NCBI GenBank assembly: GCA_031082285.1
Contig: JAVHLK010000007.1
Coordinates: forward strand, 1-64,000
Source of the DNA: Desulfomonilaceae bacterium
GTDB lineage: Bacteria; Desulfobacterota; Desulfomonilia; Desulfomonilales; Desulfomonilaceae
Direction of reading: 5' to 3'
DNA length: 64,000 nt
Positions within the stretch are counted from its first letter, which is position 1, and each line of letters opens with the position of its first letter. Below, one piece after another: positions 1 through 9,794 of the stretch. The position numbers were made by a program, and so were the translations under genes. A model generated the notes under the pieces. The model did no database searches, had not been told where the DNA came from, and was given only the letters and a program-made list of their open reading frames with translations.

Positions 1-161
1 ACCATCAGTACGAAAATGCGCCCCAACCACATGTGTAACGTCCGCAGTCCGTCATGAGCGCCGCGACGGCCGAGTGTTTCGAACATCAATGCCGTGTTCA
101 CGATTGCCAATAGGATAAGAGTTAACCCGCCAATTAAACTGATCCATGTTGGGACGTCCAT
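1..161 (-). CDS. N-terminal part of a small membrane protein (runs off the left edge)
   Basis: The gene reads leftward from ATG at 161 and is cut by the window edge; 53 codons are visible. A clear ribosome site (GGAGGAG, 7 bases before the ATG) supports the start. The protein opens with a hydrophobic helix (about residues 6-28, with WISLIGGLTLILLAIV), then a polar turn with LGRRGAHDGLRTLH and a second hydrophobic stretch starting WLGRIFVLM. The pattern suits a short multi-helix inner-membrane protein. No family can be named from this fragment. Confidence 0.6.
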   Translation of the reverse strand, partial: MDVPTWISLIGGLTLILLAIVNTALMFETLGRRGAHDGLRTLHMWLGRIFVLM

Positions 162-452
162 AAGGTTTCTCCTCCAATGAAGTTTTCGGTGCCGGCCCGC
201 GCGACGTGAAGGCAGATCTGATGGAACACGCAAGATGTTCTTCAAATCGGCTTCTTGAATCTCGCGATATTTTTCTCAATCAAAATGCATGCTCGGGACT
301 GTTTCCGGGCAATGCCGGCATGCACCGGGTGTTTGCACACTCACCCCCATTTCCGACCGTATCTTTCGTCTGAAACGGAATACATGGTACCTTTAACCTA
401 CTCTTAAGTCCGGAAGTTGTGGTGAGTTGGACACACATTGATTCTTCTCGAA

Positions 453-1319
453 TTACTCCACGGGCCGTTTGCCATAAGACGAGCAAGGATGTGCGTCGTC
501 CAAGAGGGCGCCGTCCAAAACTGCAGCAGACAAATCCGCATCGGTCAAGTTTGCGCCGGATAGAACTGCATCCGACAGATCGGCACCCGTAAGAACTGCA
601 CCGGACAAGTCTGCTCCGGTAAGATCGCACCTCGTCAGATCTGCTCCCGAGAGATCAGCCCCGGTAAGGTCGGCAAACGACAAATCCACACGGCTGAGTT
701 TCGCTCCTCGCAGCGTGGCCGCACTGAGAATGGCTCCCGAAAGATCCGCTTTGGAAAGATCTGCTCCGGACAAATCCGCCCTGGACAAATCAGTTGCCCC
801 CAGAGCGGCTAGTCGCATGTTTGCCCCGCACAGGGAAGCTCCGATCAGATCGGCAAGGGGGAGTATCGCCTTCGAGACATTGGCTCCCGACAGAAGCGCC
901 TGAGAAAGGTCAGCTTGAGATAGATTGGCCTTCGACAGATCGGCGCCGCAAAGTACTGCCTTTTCCAACCGAGCTCTGGTCAAATTGGCTTTGACCAACC
1001 TTGCCGCGGCTAGTCCGGCCCCAACGAGGAGGGCCTCCGTAAGAATTGTGCTCGATAAGTCTGCACGATCCAGCTTCGCGGTGGTCAATTCAGCTTTCTC
1101 CAAGTTCGCTCCCGAAAGGTTCGCATCATGAAGATCCGCCGAAGCGAGTTTCGCCTCGGAAAGAGCACAGAAAGACAAGTCCGCCTCCGCCAAATCCGCA
1201 AATGACAGATTGCATGCTGATTCAACTGCCGTTTCCATCAATTCTCTCAGCGATTCCGCCTCGCCACTGAATATGCACTTCCCTGTTGCCACACTATTGA
1301 TAACAATCCACTCCGGCAT
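453..1319 (-). CDS. Pentapeptide-repeat protein, copy A
   Basis: 288 aa. After about 40 non-repeat residues (GKCIFSGEAESLRELMETAV), almost the whole chain is A(D/N)LSx-type pentapeptide repeats, roughly 45 units, which in known structures fold into a right-handed quadrilateral beta-helix. No signal peptide or membrane segment is visible, so it is probably cytoplasmic. The ATG at 1319 has a good GGAGGAG site. It is a clear paralogue of the protein at 14502-15386: the N-terminal cap (xGxCIxSGEAxSL) and repeats both match. The two copies bracket the metal-resistance block in the same orientation. The molecular role is unknown; some family members bind DNA gyrase as DNA mimics, but nothing here shows that. 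Confidence 0.9.
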   Translation of the reverse strand: MPEWIVINSVATGKCIFSGEAESLRELMETAVESACNLSFADLAEADLSFCALSEAKLASADLHDANLSGANLEKAELTTAKLDRADLSSTILTEALLVGAGLAAARLVKANLTRARLEKAVLCGADLSKANLSQADLSQALLSGANVSKAILPLADLIGASLCGANMRLAALGATDLSRADLSGADLSKADLSGAILSAATLRGAKLSRVDLSFADLTGADLSGADLTRCDLTGADLSGAVLTGADLSDAVLSGANLTDADLSAAVLDGALLDDAHPCSSYGKRPVE

Positions 1320-1470
1320 AGTCTCTCCTCCGTGACCGGCGAGGAGTTTTGATACGATGTGTTGCGATCGCTCCCTTCTTGCAGCCTCACTCCTTCATTC
1401 CTTGTCGGTCCAGGATCAGCGGAGCGCCGTTTGCACAAATTATCATATTCTCCGTACATTCCCCGTGAAT

Positions 1471-2049
1471 TTAGTAATCTATTCCTTTTTGCGCTTCTAT
1501 CCCTTCCCGATAGGCGTGTTTCATTTCTTGAACGATTGAAACGGTGTGACCTTGCTCGATCACTCTTGGATGGGCGTCTCTGCCCGTGAGAATCAAATGC
1601 ACGAGGGGAGGCTTGTTTTCGATCAAATCCAGCACTTGGGAAAGATCCACGAGCTTGAGTTTTACCAAGTTGTTGATTTCATCGCAGATTAGGATATCGA
1701 ACTTCCCTGACAGCATTCTTTCTTTGGCAAGTCGTATGGCCTCCTGAGCTATGGACCGATGTTCGTTGTGAGGAACTTGGTTCCCACGGATTCCGTAGTA
1801 CCCTTTACCAATAATATGGTGCTCAACCTGCGGCTTGAGCATCCTGAGTCCGTCAGTCTCTCCTGAATAGAAGTCTCCCTTCATGAACTGTACGACACAT
1901 ACGCGCAGGCCGTGTCCTACGGCTCGCAATACCATTCCCATGGCCGATGTGGTCTTTCCCTTACCGCTACCCGTAATGACGACAACGAGTCCCACCTTCT
2001 CTTTCGGCTCGATTATCTGCTGATCGCATGTGTTCATTATTTTCACCAC
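1471..2049 (-). CDS. cobO: Cob(I)yrinic acid a,c-diamide adenosyltransferase (CobO/BtuR type)
   Basis: 192 aa, the usual size for this family. It carries the P-loop GSGKGKTTSAMG near residue 27, then RVCVVQFMKG, the Walker-B-like FDILICDEINN and LILTGRDAHP, all typical of CobA/CobO/BtuR corrinoid adenosyltransferases that form the cobalt-adenosyl bond of coenzyme B12. The start is probably GTG at 2049, with AAGGA six bases upstream; an ATG four codons later (2037) has no nearby ribosome site. It lies 89 bp after the CopA-type ATPase gene on the same strand and may be co-transcribed. No other cobalamin gene and no cobalamin riboswitch were seen nearby. Confidence 0.92.
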   Translation of the reverse strand: MVKIMNTCDQQIIEPKEKVGLVVVITGSGKGKTTSAMGMVLRAVGHGLRVCVVQFMKGDFYSGETDGLRMLKPQVEHHIIGKGYYGIRGNQVPHNEHRSIAQEAIRLAKERMLSGKFDILICDEINNLVKLKLVDLSQVLDLIENKPPLVHLILTGRDAHPRVIEQGHTVSIVQEMKHAYREGIEAQKGIDY

Positions 2050-2138
2050 ATGAATTCCTTACTCGTTCTCCGGTTCGTCGTACATCCAGGCCCGCTTCGG
2101 GCATTATTCGCAGGCTATGGCTCATGGTATTGTCTCGT

Positions 2139-4547
2139 TTAAAGCGAAAGACCACGTAGTCGCAACGAATTTCCGACAACCGATACCGAGCTGAAACTCA
2201 TTGCCGCGGCAGCAATCATCGGGCTCAGCAATACCCCAAGAAACGGGTATAACACTCCAGCTGCTATCGGCACTCCAAGCGAGTTGTATGCGAACGCGAA
2301 GAACAAATTCTGTTTGATGTTCTTCATCGTGGCTCGGCTCAGTTTTCGAGCCCTGACGATGCCTCCCAAGTCGCCCTTTACCAGCGTTACCCCTGCGCTC
2401 TCCATTGCGACGTCCGTACCGGTTCCCATTGCGATCCCGACCTGGGCCTGTGCAAGCGCCGGAGCGTCGTTTATCCCGTCGCCGGCCATGGCGACAATCC
2501 TTCCTTCATCCTGTAGCTTCTTCACGGCAGCCGCCTTCTGCTCCGGAAGTACTTCAGCCTTTACTTCATCAATGCCAAGTTTATTGGCTACTGCCTTTGC
2601 TGTGGCCTCGCTGTCTCCGGTCAACATGACGATCCGTATACCCTCGTTGTGAAGCTGTTCAATGGCCTTGGGCGTGGTATCCTTGATGGGGTCGGCAACT
2701 CCCAACAATCCGGCGGGTTCGCCGTCCACTCCGACGTACATGACGGTTCGGCCCTCCTGTCGCATGGATGTTGATTGCTCCATAAGCGACTGAACCTCAA
2801 TCCCCTGATCCTCCAACAACTTTCGATTTCCCAGTGTGACTTTGACACCGTCTACGGTGCCGGTTACGCCTTTACCGGTCAGCGACTCAAAGTCTTTCGC
2901 GTCCAGAAGCTTGACCTCTCTCTCCTCGGCTCCCTCCACAATCGCAGCTGCCAACGGATGTTCACTCCCACGTTCCAGACTCGCCGCCAATTGCAGCACC
3001 CTTCGGTCATCCACATCGTTCAACGTCTCGACCGATACAAGTTTGGGCTTCCCTTCCGTAAGCGTGCCGGTCTTGTCCACTACCAACGTGTTCACATCCC
3101 TCATGACCTCAATAGCTTCGGCATTCTTGAAAAGCACACCCAGCATGGCCCCTTTCCCTGTGGCAACCATGATCGACATGGGAGTGGCCAGACCAAGGGC
3201 GCACGGGCAGGCTATTATGAGGACTGCTACGGCATTGATGAGCGCATAGGCCATTCGAGGTTCCGGCCCTACGATGCTCCATATGATAAACGTCAGCAGC
3301 GCGGTAGCCACCACTGTGGGGACGAAGTATGCGGCCACAACGTCGGCCAGTTTCTGGATCGGAGCACGGCTGCGTTGGGCTTCCGATACCATTCGAACGA
3401 TTTGTGCCAACAGAGTTTCGGAGCCTACCCGCTCTGCCTTGATGATTAGGGAACCGGTACTGTTCACGGTAGCCCCGATCACTTTGTCATCAGGTCCTTT
3501 TTCTACGGGGATCGGCTCACCGGTAACCATGGATTCGTCCACCGAACTCGACCCTTCCAACACCGTCCCGTCAACAGGGACCTTTTCTCCTGGGCGGACT
3601 CGCAGGCGATCTCCAGGTTCGATGTTCTCCACGGGAACATCTTCCTCCGTTCCGTCGTCCCGGACAATTCTCGCCTGCTTAGGAGCCATCCCCAACAGGG
3701 ACTTGATCGCGGCACTGGTCTGACTTCGTGCCTTCAGTTCAAGTACCTGGCCGAGCAGGACTAGTGTGACAATAACCGCGGCCGCCTCGAAGTACACCTG
3801 GACAAGCCCCTCTTCCGACTGGAACGAAACCGGAAAGATATCGGGAATGAGGATGGCCACGACACTGTACCAATACGCGACACCAGTGCCCAGTCCGATG
3901 AGGGTGAACATGTTGAGACTGCGGTTGACGACAGATTGCCATGCACGTACGAAGAACGGCCACCCTCCCCACAGTACTACGGGTGTGGCGAGTACGAACT
4001 CAGCCCACTTCAAGGTCTCGGCAGATCCAAGCGATCTAAGCGGCTGTCCCGGAATCATATCACCCATAGCCAATACAAATACCGGGATAGTGAGAACAAG
4101 GCTGACCCAGAATCTGCGGCGCATATCAACGAGTTCAGCGCTTTCTGCCTCTTCCTCAGCTTCGGCAGTACGAGGTTCGAGCGCCATACCGCACTTGGGA
4201 CAGTTTCCGGGTCTGTCCTGAACTACTTCGGGGTGCATGGGACAGGTCCATTCGGTCTTAGCGGTGCTTTCAGTCACGTCCGCACGTTCCAACGCCATCC
4301 CGCATTTCGGACAGCTTCCCGGCTTCTCTTCTCGAATTTCCGGATGCATCGGACACGTGTAGTTCAAACCCGATGAGCCTTTGTGCTCCGAATGATCCGA
4401 TTCGCAATTCTCACAATGCTCGGGCGGGTGTTCATGTCGCTGAGTCATGGCTTTGCCATGAATCTCAGAATCTTTCCCGGCTTCACTCCCTTTACGGGAA
4501 ACACGCATTTGGTCGTCAATTTCGGTAGGTTCCGAATGGGTATTCAT
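2139..4547 (-). CDS. copA: Copper-type P1B ATPase with two N-terminal heavy-metal-binding zinc-ribbon-like domains
   Basis: 802 aa inner-membrane pump that uses ATP to export a metal ion, most likely Cu(I). Order: His/Glu-rich N-terminus (residues about 30-58), two CPMHPE...CPKCGMALE domains (about 62-87 and 100-125), membrane helices, TGE phosphatase loop (MVTGEP), ion-binding [12 protein letters not shown] in the sixth core helix, DKTGTLT phosphorylation site, SEHPLA nucleotide-domain motif and [10 protein letters not shown]. The usual ferredoxin-like HMA domain is replaced by the two CPMHPE domains. A GGAGGA site precedes the ATG at 4547. It lies in the metal block after the SHOCT gene. 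Copper over silver or another soft metal is inferred from the CPC motif and the Cus neighbours. Confidence 0.93.
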   Translation of the reverse strand: MNTHSEPTEIDDQMRVSRKGSEAGKDSEIHGKAMTQRHEHPPEHCENCESDHSEHKGSSGLNYTCPMHPEIREEKPGSCPKCGMALERADVTESTAKTEWTCPMHPEVVQDRPGNCPKCGMALEPRTAEAEEEAESAELVDMRRRFWVSLVLTIPVFVLAMGDMIPGQPLRSLGSAETLKWAEFVLATPVVLWGGWPFFVRAWQSVVNRSLNMFTLIGLGTGVAYWYSVVAILIPDIFPVSFQSEEGLVQVYFEAAAVIVTLVLLGQVLELKARSQTSAAIKSLLGMAPKQARIVRDDGTEEDVPVENIEPGDRLRVRPGEKVPVDGTVLEGSSSVDESMVTGEPIPVEKGPDDKVIGATVNSTGSLIIKAERVGSETLLAQIVRMVSEAQRSRAPIQKLADVVAAYFVPTVVATALLTFIIWSIVGPEPRMAYALINAVAVLIIACPCALGLATPMSIMVATGKGAMLGVLFKNAEAIEVMRDVNTLVVDKTGTLTEGKPKLVSVETLNDVDDRRVLQLAASLERGSEHPLAAAIVEGAEEREVKLLDAKDFESLTGKGVTGTVDGVKVTLGNRKLLEDQGIEVQSLMEQSTSMRQEGRTVMYVGVDGEPAGLLGVADPIKDTTPKAIEQLHNEGIRIVMLTGDSEATAKAVANKLGIDEVKAEVLPEQKAAAVKKLQDEGRIVAMAGDGINDAPALAQAQVGIAMGTGTDVAMESAGVTLVKGDLGGIVRARKLSRATMKNIKQNLFFAFAYNSLGVPIAAGVLYPFLGVLLSPMIAAAAMSFSSVSVVGNSLRLRGLSL

Positions 4548-4753
4548 GATTAATCCTCCGTCTCACCAATAATCCGGATTTATGGCTTCCCTCGGCCCGG
4601 GAATTCACCGGACGATCGAGTGGTAAATTCGATCCGGTTCCACCTGGAGCACAGCATTTTGATTAGCAATTCAGCGGACGGTTTTTCACCTTTGAAACGA
4701 CCACACATCCGTGGTTTCCGTATCATCCCGGATCTCTTGCACTGCTCTGACGG

Positions 4754-5011
4754 TTACGACTCCAGATCCTTCTTTATGCTTTCATATTCCTCCTTGGTAA
4801 CTTCTCCTTTTGCATATCTCTGTTGGAGTATCTCCAAGGGTGTCTCGGAACTGCGGTGTTGGACCTCTGAACCACCACCCGCGCTCGTCCTCGATCTGTT
4901 TCCTGCGAGTAACCAGATCACGACTACTACCAACGCGACTATAAGTATTAAGCCGAATCCCGGAAACATGAATCCTCCCATACCATCCATCCATCCATGC
5001 TGCCATCCCAT
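4754..5011 (-). CDS. Small membrane protein with C-terminal SHOCT domain
   Basis: 85 aa. One transmembrane helix (about residues 14-36, FPGFGLILIVALVVVVIWLLAG) is preceded by a His/Trp/Met/Gly-rich tip (GWQHGWMDGMGGFM). The chain ends with a SHOCT motif (EILQQRYAKGEVTKEEYESI). Such short SHOCT proteins often sit beside metal-resistance genes; the domain is thought to mediate oligomerisation or membrane-associated contacts. AGGAG lies nine bases before the ATG. The Met/His-rich tip could contact metal, which is inference. Confidence 0.85.
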   Translation of the reverse strand: MGWQHGWMDGMGGFMFPGFGLILIVALVVVVIWLLAGNRSRTSAGGGSEVQHRSSETPLEILQQRYAKGEVTKEEYESIKKDLES

Positions 5012-5071
5012 GGTGACCGTCTCCTATCTCAAAAGTTTTTCCGCGATGCGCACAGACCGACAATCTCCTGT

Positions 5072-5257
5072 TTACCAATCCATGGCCAATTCCATGATCG
5101 GGTCGATACATGGTGTTGCACTACCGCGAATGTGTCCAAGAACAGTACATGCGATCTTGGTGCCGTCAATCCATTCAACAGGTTCCAGCCAATGGCACTG
5201 TCGGATTCTAAGACTCAAGGCCTTATTCCTGTCAGGACGCCGAGGTCCCGTCGGCAT
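5072..5257 (-). CDS. Possible small ORF, unrecognised
   Basis: A 61-codon reading frame fills most of the 359-bp gap between the SHOCT and Met-rich genes. An ATG at 5257 has GGAGG eight bases upstream, and the frame is open upstream to 5308. The product (ending CIDPIMELAMDW) has no signal peptide, membrane helix or known motif. It may be a real small protein or chance; nothing else was seen in this gap. Confidence 0.22.
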   Translation of the reverse strand: MPTGPRRPDRNKALSLRIRQCHWLEPVEWIDGTKIACTVLGHIRGSATPCIDPIMELAMDW

Positions 5258-5370
5258 GGAAGGTCCCTCCGTGCGGACCGCCCCGACGAGAAGGCGGGTG
5301 ATCCCCATGGCCTCCTACGTCGGGCTTGGCGGTCCCACGGCCAAAGGTCTCTTTGTCCCGACCTTTGCCT

Positions 5371-5901
5371 TTACTTACCCGTTTCCTCGGTTTCCTTTCC
5401 GTTCAATTCCTTCGCGCCTTCCTCGATATGCTTGTGTCCTTCCGTCACCTCGTGTTCGGCTTTGGCTGGGTCCTTCTTCTCTTTCATCATCTTCATGCCC
5501 TCGCGCATCTTCTTCGACCCTTCCATCATTTTCTTACAGGAGGCCTTCATAGCCTTCATCTTTTCCTTCATTGCTTCGTGTTTCTCGGCCATCTTGCCGC
5601 CCGTCTCGATCGCGGCCTCACCTTCTTTCATAATTCGTTCGGCCTCCTCCATCATCTTCTTTGCTTTTTCCGGGTCTTTGCCCTCCTTCATCATGGTCAT
5701 GGCTTCCCGCATCATTTTGCCGCCATCCGTAATCTTCTTGGCGGCCTCGAGCATGGAGGACTTGAGCACTTCCGCGGTCTGCTCAGGGACCTCCTTTGAC
5801 TCACTCCGGGCTGCTGCGTGTGATCCCGGAAACAGGATCAGCAGACACAGAATCGTCAAGCCGACAACCATGCCCTGCGTATTTATGCGCATAACGCTCA
5901 T
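5371..5901 (-). CDS. Exported Met/Lys/Glu-rich coiled-coil protein, putative periplasmic metal binder
   Basis: 176 aa from the ATG at 5901, which has AAGGAGG eight bases upstream; the frame is open for another ten codons. A signal peptide (residues about 1-30, ending GSHAAA) is followed by a highly charged helix with many MM, KM and EM pairs (KMMREAMTMMKEGKDPEKA, SCKKMMEGSKKMREGMKMM) in an 11-residue-like rhythm. This composition predicts a long amphipathic helix or coiled coil in the periplasm. Met-rich periplasmic helices in copper loci often bind Cu(I); that role here is inferred from composition and the place just downstream of cusA. No named family was recognised. Confidence 0.8.
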   Translation of the reverse strand: MSVMRINTQGMVVGLTILCLLILFPGSHAAARSESKEVPEQTAEVLKSSMLEAAKKITDGGKMMREAMTMMKEGKDPEKAKKMMEEAERIMKEGEAAIETGGKMAEKHEAMKEKMKAMKASCKKMMEGSKKMREGMKMMKEKKDPAKAEHEVTEGHKHIEEGAKELNGKETEETGK

Positions 5902-5947
5902 TTCTCTAGCCTCCTTCCGACGTCTTGTCATGTCCCGGTTCGGGACA

Positions 5948-8900
5948 TTACGTTGTCGATTCTCTCTTGAGCTGCATCTCCTTCATCAGGCAATACAGCG
6001 TCGGCACCACGAATACGGTCATGAGGGCAAGAGTCATGCCTCCAAAGGAAGGCAGCGCCATGGGCACCATCACGTCGGCTCCCCGGCCGGTTGACGTCAG
6101 AACCGGTATGAGTGCCAGGATGGTCGTGGCCGCGGTCATGAGCGCCGGTCGAATACGCTTCATCGCGGCTTCAACCGTTGCTTCCCTGATCTCTTGAACG
6201 GACTCGGGTTTTCGATGTGTGAATACCTGGTCCAGATACGTGCAGAAGATTACCCCATGGTCGGCCGCGATGCCGAATAGGGCAAGGAAGCCCACCCACA
6301 CCGCGACGCTGAGATTATAATTTCTGATCTGAAAAAGTTCTCGCATGCTCACCCCGAAGACGCTGAAGTCCATGAACCAAGGCTGAGCATAGAGCCAGAT
6401 CATGATGAATCCTCCGGACCACGCCACAAAGATGCCGGAGAAGACAATGACGGAGGTCGGTACCGACCGGAACTGGAAATAGAGGATCAACAAGATCAGT
6501 ACCAATGCGACGGGAACGACCACTCGCAGAGTCTCTTCAGACCTCACCTGATTCTCGTAGGAACCGGCGAACACGTACGAAAATCCTTTGGGCAGCTTCA
6601 AGTCCCCATCCGCGATTTTGTGTCTAAGATGCTCCGCCGCGTCTTGAACCACGTCCACCTCGGCCTTTTCGGCTTTCTTATCAAAGATCACGTAGCTTAC
6701 GAGAAAGGTGTCTTCACTCTTGATCACCATCGGCCCTCGTACGTAACGGATCTCCGCGACCTGTTTCAGAGGCACCTGCGCCCCTCCTTCTCCGGCCACC
6801 AGGATGTTCTCCAGGTCTTCCGGCGAGTCGCGCAGCTCGCGCAAGTAGCGAACTCTCACCGGGTAACGTTCCCGCCCTTCCACGGTAGTGGTAATCGGTC
6901 TGCCGCCGATCGCGATTTCGATCACGTCCTGGACGTCACGGATATTCACCCCGTACCGAGCGATCTTCTTCCTGTCGATCTTGATCTCGAGGTAAGGCTT
7001 CCCCACGACGCGGTCCGCCACCACGGAGGCCGGCTCGATGGACGGCACCTCCTTGAGAAACTGCTCGATCCGGAGCCCCACGCGTTCCAACTCTTCCAGG
7101 CTCGTTCCACGCAGTTTCAATCCCATCGGCGCGCGCATGCCGCTTTGCAGCATGACGATCCTCGCGGCAATGGGCTGAAGCTTCGGTGCTGAAGTTGTCC
7201 CCGGCAAATCCGCGGCTTTCAGTATTTCCTTCCAAATGTCGTCCGGGCTCTTTATGTGGGGTCGCCAATTGCGAATGGGCTTTCCGGTTTTTGGATCGAG
7301 TTCCCTCTTGCCCGTCTTGGGATCGGTCTTGTATTCGGGAAGATAATTGATGACCGTCTCGAACATGGATACCGGAGCAGGATCCAGGGCGCTTTCGACT
7401 CGTCCCAGTTTGCCCACGACGGATTCCACTTCCGGAATCTGGTTGATGTACATATTCTGTTGCTTCAGCATTTCGGAAGCCTGTGTGATGGAGGCGTGGG
7501 GCATAGTCGTCGGCATGAAGAGAAACGAGCCTTCGTCAAGCGCCGGCATGAACTCCTTTCCCAAGCCGGGGAATTTCCGGGACAACGCTTGCCAGATCCG
7601 GGTCTTCCGGATCGGATCGTCGGGCATGCCCATCGTCATCGGCGCATCGGTCTTCGTGGGAGGGTCGTGAACGTGTTGAGCGGTCACGACCCGCTTTCCT
7701 CCGTCCAACGCCCACTCCACGGCATTCGGAAAGAAACCGAAAACGCTGTTGAATCCCATCCAAACGGTGATTCCGAGCAACACGAACAGTACCGGTATCG
7801 TCAAGGAGAATATCTTGTGATCGAGGCAGAAGATCAGCACCGGGCGATATCCCCATTGAAACGTCTTCATAATCGCCAATAGGCCGAAAATCAGCACAAC
7901 CACAAAAACCAAGTTTCGTGCCGGCCCGACCTCAGGGCCAAGGGGCAACCAATGTTCCGTAAGAACAAACACCACTACCGCGACGGCTATTAGGTTTGCC
8001 AAGTTGGGCATTTGGTCGCGTTTGTTCTCAGGCAGCCGTAATACGAACACGTTATAGGCCCCGAGCATGATCAGAGCAGTACCGATCCACCATGAATAGG
8101 AGTAACCGATCCCGAGTCCGGCCATGATCGTGATGACGTGGAGAATCGTTCGCGTTCGAGGCTTGAGAGGCTTCCCCGTGAAGAAGGTGTGAGCAAGCGG
8201 CGGTATGATGACGAGCGCGACGATCAGCGCCGCGAGAAGCGCATAGGTCTTGGTGTACGCTACAGGTCCAAACAGTTTTCCCTCCGCTCCGGTGAGGGCG
8301 AATACGGGGAGGAAAGACACGACGGTCGTGGAAACCGCGGTGAGGACGGCCGGCCCAACCTCCGTGGTCGCACGGTGAATCACTTCGAGCTTGTTTTCCT
8401 CAGACGAAGCTTCCTTCAAATGCCTGAGGATGTTCTCGTAGAGTACGATGCCCATGTCCACCATGGTCCCAATGGCAATGGCGATGCCGGACAGGGCCAT
8501 GATGTTCGCATCTACTCCCGTGTGCTTCATTCCGATGAACGTCATGAGCACTGCCAGAGGCAACAGGCCCGATACCAGGGTTGAGCCGGCCAGATGATTT
8601 ACCATGACGATCACGACGATGATGGTGACGAGGATCTCTTCGGAAAGGGCTCTTTTCAAGGTATCGAGGGTTTCGTGGATGAGAGTGGTGCGGTCATAGA
8701 AAGGGACCACCTCGACTTGAGACACGCTTCCGTCGGGGAGTGTCTTGCTCGGCAAGCCCGGAGCAATCTCATCGATCTTTTTTTTCACGTTCTTGATTAC
8801 TTTGAGTGGATTCTCACCGTACCGGACTACTGCGACGCCTCCGACTACTTCAGCTCCCTCCTTATCGAGAGCACCGCGTCGGAGCGCGGGACCGAGATGC

Positions 8901-9775
8901 ACAACCGCGACATCCTTGATTGCGAGAGGCACGTTGTCTTTCACCTTTATTGGTGTCTCTTCGATGTCTTCCACCGATTGTATGAACCCGAGTCCGCGAA
9001 TGACGTATTCGGCCTTGTTCATCTCTATGGTTCGTGCGCCTACGTCAACGTTGGATTTCATCACGGCCTGCACGATTTCGGGGAGGGTAATCCTGTGGGC
9101 TCTCATGGCGTCGGGATCGATATCAATCTGGTACTCTCGCACGTACCCTCCCACGGAAGCCACTTCGCTCACACCCTCGGCCGCCTGCAGATAGTAACGC
9201 ACGTACCAGTCCTGGATCGTCCTAAGCTCATGAAGCGAAAAGCCGTCACCTTCGAGGGTATACCAAAAGATCTGCCCGAGAGCCGTCGCGTCCGGTCCAA
9301 GAGCGGGTTGGACACCTTCGGGCAAAGTTCCTGTCGGAAGCGAGTTGAGCTTTTCCAGGATTCGTGTACGAGACCAGTAGAAATCCACGTCATCGGTGAA
9401 GACCACGTATATCGTGGAGAACCCGAAGTACGAAAAACTCCTAATGGTCCTCACACCGGGGATGCCAAGAAGGGAAACGGTGAGCGGATAGGTGATCTGG
9501 TCCTCGACGTCCTGCGGAGATCGCCCGGGCCAATTCGTAAAAACGATCTGCTGGTTCTCTCCTATGTCCGGAATGGCGTCCACAGGCACCGGGTTTCTGG
9601 GCAGGAAGGACAGTTCCCAATCAAAAGGCGCGACCACCAGTCCATAGGTGACGATGCCCACGATGAATATTGCGACGAGAAGCTTCTGCTCCAGGAAGAA
9701 CCGAATTATCTTGGAAAAGAAGGAGTGCCCGTCGCCGGTGCTTCCGGTATGTTCAACTTCACTATCCTTGGACAT
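5948..9775 (-). CDS. cusA: CusA/CzcA-type heavy-metal RND efflux pump
   Basis: 1275 aa inner-membrane proton-driven pump of the HME-RND family that expels metal ions through a CusBA complex. Recognisable stretches are the N-terminal helix, DVEDQITYPLTVSLLGIPGV, the GIAIAIGTMVDMGIVLYENI helix-4 region, VLTAVSTTVVSFLPVF, and near the end GFLALFGIAADHGVIF and MVPMALPSFGGMTLAL. It is about 230 residues longer than the usual ~1045: an insertion near residues 510-690 adds hydrophobic helices and a Met-rich loop (DAPMTMGMPDDP) before the periplasmic EFMPALDEGSFLFMP region. AAGGAG lies six bases before the ATG. It starts 19 bp after cusB ends, so the two are almost surely one operon. Copper or silver export is inferred from the neighbours. 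Confidence 0.95.
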   Translation of the reverse strand: MSKDSEVEHTGSTGDGHSFFSKIIRFFLEQKLLVAIFIVGIVTYGLVVAPFDWELSFLPRNPVPVDAIPDIGENQQIVFTNWPGRSPQDVEDQITYPLTVSLLGIPGVRTIRSFSYFGFSTIYVVFTDDVDFYWSRTRILEKLNSLPTGTLPEGVQPALGPDATALGQIFWYTLEGDGFSLHELRTIQDWYVRYYLQAAEGVSEVASVGGYVREYQIDIDPDAMRAHRITLPEIVQAVMKSNVDVGARTIEMNKAEYVIRGLGFIQSVEDIEETPIKVKDNVPLAIKDVAVVHLGPALRRGALDKEGAEVVGGVAVVRYGENPLKVIKNVKKKIDEIAPGLPSKTLPDGSVSQVEVVPFYDRTTLIHETLDTLKRALSEEILVTIIVVIVMVNHLAGSTLVSGLLPLAVLMTFIGMKHTGVDANIMALSGIAIAIGTMVDMGIVLYENILRHLKEASSEENKLEVIHRATTEVGPAVLTAVSTTVVSFLPVFALTGAEGKLFGPVAYTKTYALLAALIVALVIIPPLAHTFFTGKPLKPRTRTILHVITIMAGLGIGYSYSWWIGTALIMLGAYNVFVLRLPENKRDQMPNLANLIAVAVVVFVLTEHWLPLGPEVGPARNLVFVVVLIFGLLAIMKTFQWGYRPVLIFCLDHKIFSLTIPVLFVLLGITVWMGFNSVFGFFPNAVEWALDGGKRVVTAQHVHDPPTKTDAPMTMGMPDDPIRKTRIWQALSRKFPGLGKEFMPALDEGSFLFMPTTMPHASITQASEMLKQQNMYINQIPEVESVVGKLGRVESALDPAPVSMFETVINYLPEYKTDPKTGKRELDPKTGKPIRNWRPHIKSPDDIWKEILKAADLPGTTSAPKLQPIAARIVMLQSGMRAPMGLKLRGTSLEELERVGLRIEQFLKEVPSIEPASVVADRVVGKPYLEIKIDRKKIARYGVNIRDVQDVIEIAIGGRPITTTVEGRERYPVRVRYLRELRDSPEDLENILVAGEGGAQVPLKQVAEIRYVRGPMVIKSEDTFLVSYVIFDKKAEKAEVDVVQDAAEHLRHKIADGDLKLPKGFSYVFAGSYENQVRSEETLRVVVPVALVLILLILYFQFRSVPTSVIVFSGIFVAWSGGFIMIWLYAQPWFMDFSVFGVSMRELFQIRNYNLSVAVWVGFLALFGIAADHGVIFCTYLDQVFTHRKPESVQEIREATVEAAMKRIRPALMTAATTILALIPVLTSTGRGADVMVPMALPSFGGMTLALMTVFVVPTLYCLMKEMQLKRESTT

Positions 9776-9794
9776 GGCAAGCTCCTTATTGTGC

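Noticed and set aside
715-1131. Several overlapping plus-strand frames over the pentapeptide gene
   Set aside because: They are antisense reflections of the repeating codons of the pentapeptide gene.
1320-2138. Cobalamin riboswitch near cobO
   Set aside because: No B12-box-like conserved core was visible in the gaps around the gene.
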